From Armatimonadota bacterium (GTDB lineage: Bacteria; Armatimonadota; UBA5829): a DNA stretch of 17,543 nt. Location: contig JAMCYN010000043.1 in NCBI GenBank assembly GCA_023474015.1, positions 1-17,543 on the forward strand, written 5' to 3'. Positions 12,980 to 17,543 of the stretch are shown in pieces (the first letter of the stretch is position 1; the number at the start of each line of letters is the position of its first letter). Made by a program: the position numbers and the translations under genes. The notes below the pieces were generated by a model. That model saw only the letters and a list, made by a program, of their open reading frames with translations. It was not told the origin of the DNA and made no database searches.

Positions 12980-14011
12980 ATGCCCGAAGATAGAGTCTAT
13001 ACTGTCGCCATCACCGGCTGCGGCAAACGCGGCAAGGTGCATGCGGATGTATTCAATAAGAACCCGCGCTTCAAGGTGCTCGGCGTAAACGACGTCGATG
13101 AGACGCGGATGGATGAGTGCGCCGCCCTGGCGGGCGGCGCCGAGAAGTTCGGCGACACTGCGGAGATGCTCAAGGCGACGAAGCCCGACGTCTACTGCTT
13201 CTGCACGCCTCCCACGCTGCGTCTGCCCATGGTCAAGCTCGGAGTCGAGGCCGGAGTCAAGCTCATTGCCTACGAAAAGCCGATGGCGACCAATATGACC
13301 GAGGCCATCGAGATTCGCGACCTGCTGCGCTCCGCCGGGGTCAAGTCCGTGCAGAGCCACCAGCGCAAATACAACATCCAGTTCCAGAAGACCAAAGAGA
13401 TCATTGACAGTGGCGCACTGGGCCGAATCCACACGGTCTACGCTCACTCGCTCGGCTGGATGATGCACATGGCGACCCACCTCGCCGACTACCTGCGTTT
13501 CTTCAACAATGAGGCCGACGCGGAGTGGGTCATCGCGCAGGCTTATGGCACGGAGAAGCTCACCGACAACCACCCCTCGCCGGACTATATCGGCGGGTTT
13601 ATCCAGTTCGCGAACGGAGTTCGCGGTATCATAGAGACAGGCAGCCTGGCCCCGGACGTGCCGGAGGTCGAATATTGGTGGCGCAAGGTCCGTATTGGGG
13701 CGCAAGGGACCGAGGGCTTTGCGGAGTGCTTTGTCGGTGGCGGCTGGAGAGCAGTCACGGCGAGCCGGGGCTATGAGCACTCGGACGAAGGCACCTGGGA
13801 CGCCGACCACGAGCAGGACCCTTACATCGAGGACATTGCCCTGTGGCTCGACGGAGTCAAGCAGCATCCCTGCGACGGCGAAGGCGGGTTCAAGGATTGC
13901 GAGATAATGTGCGGTCTCATGAGATCGGCCATCGAGCGACGCAAGATCGACCTCCCTCTCGGCCCCGGCGATCACGAACTCGACACTATAGGCGGGGTGC
14001 TTCGGGACTAA
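12980..14011 (+). CDS. Gfo/Idh/MocA-family NAD(P)-dependent dehydrogenase
   Basis: The family oxidises or reduces sugars and cyclitols, often at C3, with NAD(P). The 343 aa fit the family. Residues 8-25 hold the Rossmann GxGxxG as ITGCGKRGKVHAD, the cofactor/substrate EKP motif is E99-K100-P101 (YEKPMATN), and the catalytic histidine is likely His167 in HMATHLADYLRF, the form of the H-x-x-D motif. The second half is the alpha/beta substrate domain. The ATG at 12980 has GAGGAG 8 nt upstream; an in-frame ATG at 12896 lies in the repeat and would translate it, so it was not used. With the aminotransferase it forms a likely oxidise-then-aminate pair. Whether the substrate is nucleotide-linked is open. 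Confidence 0.92.
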   Translation: MPEDRVYTVAITGCGKRGKVHADVFNKNPRFKVLGVNDVDETRMDECAALAGGAEKFGDTAEMLKATKPDVYCFCTPPTLRLPMVKLGVEAGVKLIAYEKPMATNMTEAIEIRDLLRSAGVKSVQSHQRKYNIQFQKTKEIIDSGALGRIHTVYAHSLGWMMHMATHLADYLRFFNNEADAEWVIAQAYGTEKLTDNHPSPDYIGGFIQFANGVRGIIETGSLAPDVPEVEYWWRKVRIGAQGTEGFAECFVGGGWRAVTASRGYEHSDEGTWDADHEQDPYIEDIALWLDGVKQHPCDGEGGFKDCEIMCGLMRSAIERRKIDLPLGPGDHELDTIGGVLRD

Positions 14012-14044
14012 GTGGGCCGTTTCGCCCGGTCGGCGGTTTGACGC

Positions 14045-14050
14045 TATAAT
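14045..14050 (+). promoter_or_regulatory. Possible -10 box before the esterase gene
   Basis: A perfect TATAAT lies 38 nt before the TTG start at 14089. No good -35 and no TGN extension are seen, so it is tentative. It would give the secreted esterase and the genes after it a promoter separate from the aminotransferase pair. Confidence 0.4.
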
Positions 14051-14088
14051 AGAGCGGATGAGATGTCGCTATAACCAGGAGCAAAAAG

Positions 14089-15183
14089 TTGTCGAGTATC
14101 GATGTTCGGAGCAGTATCGTGTTAACGGTTATGTGCCTGGTGGCGTGCGCGGCCGGCGTCCGCGCCGCCGACCAGGTTGGTGTCGGGAACATAAATGTTC
14201 TCTCTCCGCGAGAGTATCAGGTGTTTCAGAGGAGTTCGCGCTATGAGAGCTTTGTCCTTGTGAGCGGCTCGGTCGATTCGCCGTGGGACAAGGTGGAAGC
14301 TCGGATAACGGGCAAGTCCCTCAAGGGCGATCTGTCGGGGAAATGGCGGCTGGTTGTGGTCACGGCCGGGACACAAGGGTTTACGGCGCGGGTTCCGGTT
14401 ATATCGGGCGGATGGTATCGGGTCGAACTGCGAGCGGTCAAGAGCGGCAAGGTGGTCGCGCGGGGCGTGGTGGAGAAGGTCGGCGTGGGCGAGGTGTTTG
14501 TCGGCGCTGGTCAATCGAACTCGACCAACTGCGGCCAAACCAAGACCAGGCAGACTTCGGGCATGGTTTCATCGTTCGATGGGACACACTGGCAAATAGC
14601 GGACGACCCTCAGCCAGGACCGCACGATAAGAGTCAGGGCGGCAGTTTCTGGCCGGCGTTCGGTGACGCGATGTATGCGCGCTATCACGTGCCGATTGGA
14701 GTGGCGGTCACCGGTCATGGAGGAACCTCGACAACTCAGTGGCAGCCCGACTCGCCGGATGGCCTGTTCCCCTGGATGATGACCCGCATCTACCAACTCG
14801 GTCCGATGGGCTTCCGCGCCGTGCTGTGGCATCAGGGCGAGACCGATGCCGCGACGCCGATTGAGACCTATGTCAAAAACATGACCACGACCATCACCCG
14901 CTCAAACTTCGATGCGGGGTGGCAGTTCCCGTGGTTTGTGGCGTGGGTTTCGTATCACAACGTGGACCATCCGTCGTGGCCACTGGTGCGCGCTGCTCAG
15001 AAGCAACTCTGGGATACCGGAGTGGCCCTGCAGGGACCTGACACCGATACGCTGACGGGCGATACCAGGGACTTCGGCGGCGCGGGCATTCACTTCAGCC
15101 CCAAGGGCCTCAAGGCTCACGGAGAGATGTGGGCGGAGAAAGTGGGCGCGTACCTGGACGGCGTTTTAGGCCGGGATAAGTAG
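14089..15183 (+). CDS. Secreted sialate O-acetylesterase-like SGNH hydrolase
   Basis: The domain (SASA, formerly DUF303) removes O-acetyl groups from sugars such as sialic acid or plant polysaccharides. At 364 aa it has an N-terminal export signal (about 8-27), possibly a lipoprotein because LVAC fits a lipobox at Cys20. A small beta region (35-130) is followed by the hydrolase domain: nucleophile Ser143 in VFVGAGQSNS, oxyanion block WHQGETDA (247-254), and a C-terminal His335 in GIHFSPKG. The usual Asp three residues before the His is absent (Asp328 is seven before), so the acid may be missing or relocated. The start is TTG with AGGAG 7 nt upstream. It probably acts outside the cytoplasm to trim substrates for the sugar pathway. 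Confidence 0.85.
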   Translation: MSSIDVRSSIVLTVMCLVACAAGVRAADQVGVGNINVLSPREYQVFQRSSRYESFVLVSGSVDSPWDKVEARITGKSLKGDLSGKWRLVVVTAGTQGFTARVPVISGGWYRVELRAVKSGKVVARGVVEKVGVGEVFVGAGQSNSTNCGQTKTRQTSGMVSSFDGTHWQIADDPQPGPHDKSQGGSFWPAFGDAMYARYHVPIGVAVTGHGGTSTTQWQPDSPDGLFPWMMTRIYQLGPMGFRAVLWHQGETDAATPIETYVKNMTTTITRSNFDAGWQFPWFVAWVSYHNVDHPSWPLVRAAQKQLWDTGVALQGPDTDTLTGDTRDFGGAGIHFSPKGLKAHGEMWAEKVGAYLDGVLGRDK

Positions 15184-15234
15184 AACCGCTGAGATATGCG
15201 TGGCTGTCAATTACTAGCTGGAGGAAATGCGCGA

Positions 15235-16161
15235 ATGTCTGATCCTACCCTCGTGGTGATGGCCGCGGGTATGGGGAGCCGGTATGGCGGTCTCAAACAA
15301 ATCGACCCCATCGGCCCCAATGGTGAAATCATTCTGGATTACTCCGCTTACGATGCGATCAAGGCCGGGTTCGGCAAGATCGTTTTCGTAATCAGGCGGG
15401 ACCTTGAGGACGCGTTCCGGGAGCGTGTCGGCAAGGTGCTGGAGAACCGGGTGGATGTTGCCTACGTTTTTCAGGAGTTGACCAATCTGCCCGCCGGTTT
15501 CTCTGTGCCCGAGGGACGTGTCAAGCCGTGGGGGACGGGTCATGCCGTGCTGAGTTGCAAGGGTGCGGTGTCAACTCCGTTTGCTGTCATCAACGCCGAT
15601 GACTACTACGGTGCCGCCGCGTTCCAGCTAATGGGAGATTACCTCCGCCAGGCCAGGGATCAGGACGGCGTGTATGACTACTGCCTGGTCGGTTATGAGC
15701 TTACCAACACGCTTTCCAAGCACGGGACCGTCGCCCGAGGGGTCTGCGAGTTGACGCCGGACGGCTTTCTGAAAGATATCCGCGAGCGCACGGCCATCAG
15801 ACGATTCCCCGATGGGATCAAGTACACCGAAAATGGCGTCGATTGGGTGGTGCTCGAACCTAAGGCTATGGTTTCCCTGAACACGTGGGGTTTCACGCTG
15901 AGCATCCTCGATGAGCTGGAGGCCCGCTTCAAAGCGTTCCTCAAGACGAATGTGGCAAATCTGCTCAAAGCTGAGTACTTCATGCCGGAAGTGGTCGGCG
16001 ACCTGGTGAACGAGAATAAGGCCCGGGTCAAGGTGCTGCCGACTGGAGAGAGATGGTTCGGAGTGACCTATCAGGAGGACCGGCCCATTGTGCAGGCGGC
16101 TATTCAGGAACTGATCGAGCGGGGTGTTTATCCGGAGAAGCTGTGGAGCCGGGACACGTGA
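15235..16161 (+). CDS. Sugar-1-phosphate nucleotidyltransferase
   Basis: It is predicted to make an NDP-sugar from a sugar-1-phosphate and an NTP, releasing pyrophosphate. At 308 aa it starts VVMAAGMGSRYGGLKQ, the family's nucleotide loop (G-x-G-x-R-x-G-x-x-K), and contains the metal-binding Asp in VINADDYYG and WGTGHAVLSCKGA in the core. The ATG at 15235 has GGAGGAA 8 nt upstream; the upstream in-frame ATG at 15196 has none and was rejected. Its stop (TGA) overlaps the GTG of the kinase gene, so the two are translated together and the kinase product, a hexosamine-1-phosphate, is the likely substrate. Which nucleotide and sugar it uses cannot be read. Confidence 0.88.
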   Translation: MSDPTLVVMAAGMGSRYGGLKQIDPIGPNGEIILDYSAYDAIKAGFGKIVFVIRRDLEDAFRERVGKVLENRVDVAYVFQELTNLPAGFSVPEGRVKPWGTGHAVLSCKGAVSTPFAVINADDYYGAAAFQLMGDYLRQARDQDGVYDYCLVGYELTNTLSKHGTVARGVCELTPDGFLKDIRERTAIRRFPDGIKYTENGVDWVVLEPKAMVSLNTWGFTLSILDELEARFKAFLKTNVANLLKAEYFMPEVVGDLVNENKARVKVLPTGERWFGVTYQEDRPIVQAAIQELIERGVYPEKLWSRDT

Positions 16162-17267
16162 GCGGTCAGACAAAGCACGACCTTAGTGAGATAGTTTCGC
16201 ATTTCCGGATCGACGGCGATTTTCTGGATGCCGTGCCCTACGGCTCCGGCCACATTAACGATACCTATGCAGCCCGCTTCAAGGTGGGGGATGGCGTGGT
16301 GCGCTATATCCACCAGCGGATCAACCACAACATCTTCAAAGAACCTGAGAAGCTGATGCGCAATATCGAGCGAGTGACCAGCCACGCGCGGGAGCAGATA
16401 GTTGCCGCAGGCGGCGACCCCGACCGCGAAACGCTCAATCTGGTCCCGACCCTGGACGGAAAGTCTTTCTATCGCTCACCGGAGGGCGATTACTGGCGGA
16501 CCTACATATTCATCGAAGGCGCGATGACGTACGATCAGGTGGAGGACTTGAATCATGTCTATAGCGCCAGCAGGGCGTTCGGCGAATTTCAGAGGCTGAT
16601 GAGCTCCCTGCCCGGAGAGCGGCTCCACGAGACAATCCCCAACTTCCATCACACACGCAAACGCTTTGAAGCGTTCGTCGCGGCGCTGGAGAAGGACGCA
16701 ATGAACCGGGCGTCGGGTGTCAAGGCGGAGATCGACTTCGTGCTCGCGCGCGAGGCGGATACGTCGGTCGTCGTGGACCTTCTGGCGCGGGGGCAACTAC
16801 CGGAGCGGGTGACTCACAATGACACCAAGCTCAACAATGTCATGATCGATGACCTGACCGGCGAGGGCGTCTGCGTCATTGACCTGGACACGGTTATGCC
16901 CGGCTCGGCGCTGTATGACTTTGGTGACTCTGTTCGCATCGGGGCCAGTACGTCGGTGGAAGACGAACGAGACCTGGGCAAAGTCGGAATGAGCCTCGAC
17001 ATGTTCGACCGCCTCGCTCACGGCTACATGGACGCCGCCCGCGATTTCCTGACACCGAATGAGATCGACTACCTGCCCTTCTCGGCCAAGCTGATGACAT
17101 TCGAATGTGGAATGCGGTTCCTGGCCGACCACCTGAGCGGCGACACATACTTCAAGATTCACCGCGATGGCCATAATCTGGACAGGTGCAGGACACAGTT
17201 CAAGATGGTGGCCGAAATGGAGCAACAGACCGACCTGATGGACGCGATTGTGGCGAAGCTGAGATAA
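16158..17267 (+). CDS. nahK: N-acetylhexosamine 1-kinase, NahK-like
   Basis: Bifidobacterium NahK phosphorylates GlcNAc or GalNAc at C1 in lacto-N-biose/galacto-N-biose salvage. This 369-aa protein resembles it along its whole length: PYGSGHINDTY (27-37), LMRNIERVTS (66-75), FGEFQ (141-145), the APH catalytic loop VTHNDTKLNN (218-227; Asp222 the likely base), the metal motif VIDLDTVMPGS (240-250), YDFGDSVRIGAST, and MTFECGMRFLADHLSGD near the end. The start is GTG at 16158, overlapping the previous stop as GTGA, with GGAG upstream; a longer frame from 16053 lies inside the preceding gene and was rejected. With the coupled nucleotidyltransferase it gives a direct route HexNAc to HexNAc-1-P to NDP-HexNAc. 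The choice of sugar is inferred from similarity only. Confidence 0.92.
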   Translation: MSGQTKHDLSEIVSHFRIDGDFLDAVPYGSGHINDTYAARFKVGDGVVRYIHQRINHNIFKEPEKLMRNIERVTSHAREQIVAAGGDPDRETLNLVPTLDGKSFYRSPEGDYWRTYIFIEGAMTYDQVEDLNHVYSASRAFGEFQRLMSSLPGERLHETIPNFHHTRKRFEAFVAALEKDAMNRASGVKAEIDFVLAREADTSVVVDLLARGQLPERVTHNDTKLNNVMIDDLTGEGVCVIDLDTVMPGSALYDFGDSVRIGASTSVEDERDLGKVGMSLDMFDRLAHGYMDAARDFLTPNEIDYLPFSAKLMTFECGMRFLADHLSGDTYFKIHRDGHNLDRCRTQFKMVAEMEQQTDLMDAIVAKLR

Positions 17268-17354
17268 ATGCAGAATGATGAATGCAGAATGCAGAATGAC
17301 CTACGATTGAGAGGTCTCCTCATTCTGCATTCTGCAATCTGCATTCTTCATTCA
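17267..17354. repeat. Inverted GAATGCA-type 7-bp arrays after the kinase gene
   Basis: The left-arm units are AATGCAG, AATGATG, AATGCAG, AATGCAG, AATGACC (17267-17301), and the first shares its A with the TAA stop codon of the kinase gene. The right arm (about 17318-17354) is the inverse array cattctgcattctgcaat and onwards. The long imperfect hairpin probably forms the 3' end of the operon transcript. It is the third copy of this repeat type in the window. Confidence 0.9.
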
Positions 17355-17421
17355 GGAGCATCGTTTGTAGGTATCCACTGTTGGGGCAGGGGCAATGCTC
17401 CATGAAGTATCCATGTAATAA

Positions 17422-17543
17422 CTCATTTTAGACACAGGTACTTTTGTATGTGGTGTCGAAGTGGGTTATGTGGAAACAAATGTCCAACCTGGCGATTGGG
17501 TTCTGCTGACCGAGAACCCCAAGGCCGTGCTCTCCGCGCTCAA
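17422..17543 (+). other. Possible start of another gene, cut by the window edge
   Basis: The frame from 17422 is open to the end of the window and reads like a real protein (GYVETNVQPGDWVLLTENP), but no ATG or ribosome binding site is seen; GTG at 17461 or 17470 would be the only starts. A second frame from the ATG at 17449 is also open but has an unlikely composition. I do not recognise either. Bases 17355-17421 hold nothing recognisable. Confidence 0.25.

Noticed and set aside
12554..13975. 473-codon open frame on the minus strand
   Set aside because: It is antisense to the aminotransferase and dehydrogenase genes and even translates the repeat array between them. It is an artefact of GC-rich codon use.
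14012..14040. Terminator after the Gfo/Idh/MocA gene
   Set aside because: Only a 4-bp GC stem (gggc/gccc) without a T-tract is visible.
16053..16157. Longer start for the kinase gene
   Set aside because: It lies inside the nucleotidyltransferase gene. GTG at 16158 gives the NahK-like N-terminus and the typical GTGA overlap.
17449..17543. Coding frame from the ATG at 17449
   Set aside because: It is rich in Cys and Arg with no ribosome binding site; the overlapping frame from 17422 looks more like protein. Neither can be settled at the window edge.

Overview
The window is bacterial chromosomal DNA, fairly GC-rich and densely coded. Short intergenic gaps are filled with palindromic or 7-bp-periodic repeats. 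A FliG flagellar switch protein, an adenylosuccinate synthetase with unusual active-site residues, an NfeD/SPFH membrane pair, and many sugar enzymes (DegT, Gfo/Idh/MocA, NahK-like, ROK, PIG-L) suggest a free-living, possibly diderm bacterium of a little-studied phylum. Armatimonadota-like is only a guess: no rRNA or other decisive taxonomic marker is present.

Left part (1-4290): the 5' end of an IS110-family transposase gene runs off the left edge on the minus strand, with its ribosome binding site inside a predicted hairpin. A ~160-bp palindromic repeat follows, then a lone fliG on the minus strand. A divergent plus-strand operon holds purA and a pyrimidine-nucleoside phosphorylase gene (nucleotide synthesis and salvage), behind a promoter with a consensus -35 box and five 7-bp repeats in the 5' UTR.

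Middle (4280-7140): a two-gene Phd/RelE-type toxin-antitoxin module carries its own extended -10 promoter. An NfeD-type membrane serine protease and its stomatin/SPFH partner follow. A large palindrome fills the space between the SPFH stop codon and the stop codon of the convergent PIG-L gene.

Right part (7110-17543): this looks like an amino-sugar locus. On the minus strand lie a membrane-anchored PIG-L/LmbE deacetylase and a ROK repressor. Divergent from the repressor, on the plus strand, are a ROK-like protein with a long N-terminal extension, a DegT/DnrJ/EryC1 aminotransferase, a Gfo/Idh/MocA dehydrogenase, a secreted sialate-O-acetylesterase-like SGNH hydrolase, a sugar nucleotidyltransferase and an N-acetylhexosamine 1-kinase (NahK-like). 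A plausible but unproven reading is that ROK senses a sugar, the kinase and nucleotidyltransferase activate an N-acetylhexosamine, and the dehydrogenase plus aminotransferase convert a hydroxyl to an amine through a keto sugar.

The most unusual structural signal is a set of inverted arrays of degenerate 7-bp repeats (GAATGCA-type and GGGAACA-type) that touch or contain the stop codons of five genes. Two leaderless or near-leaderless promoters (ROK and PIG-L) are the other regulatory oddity.
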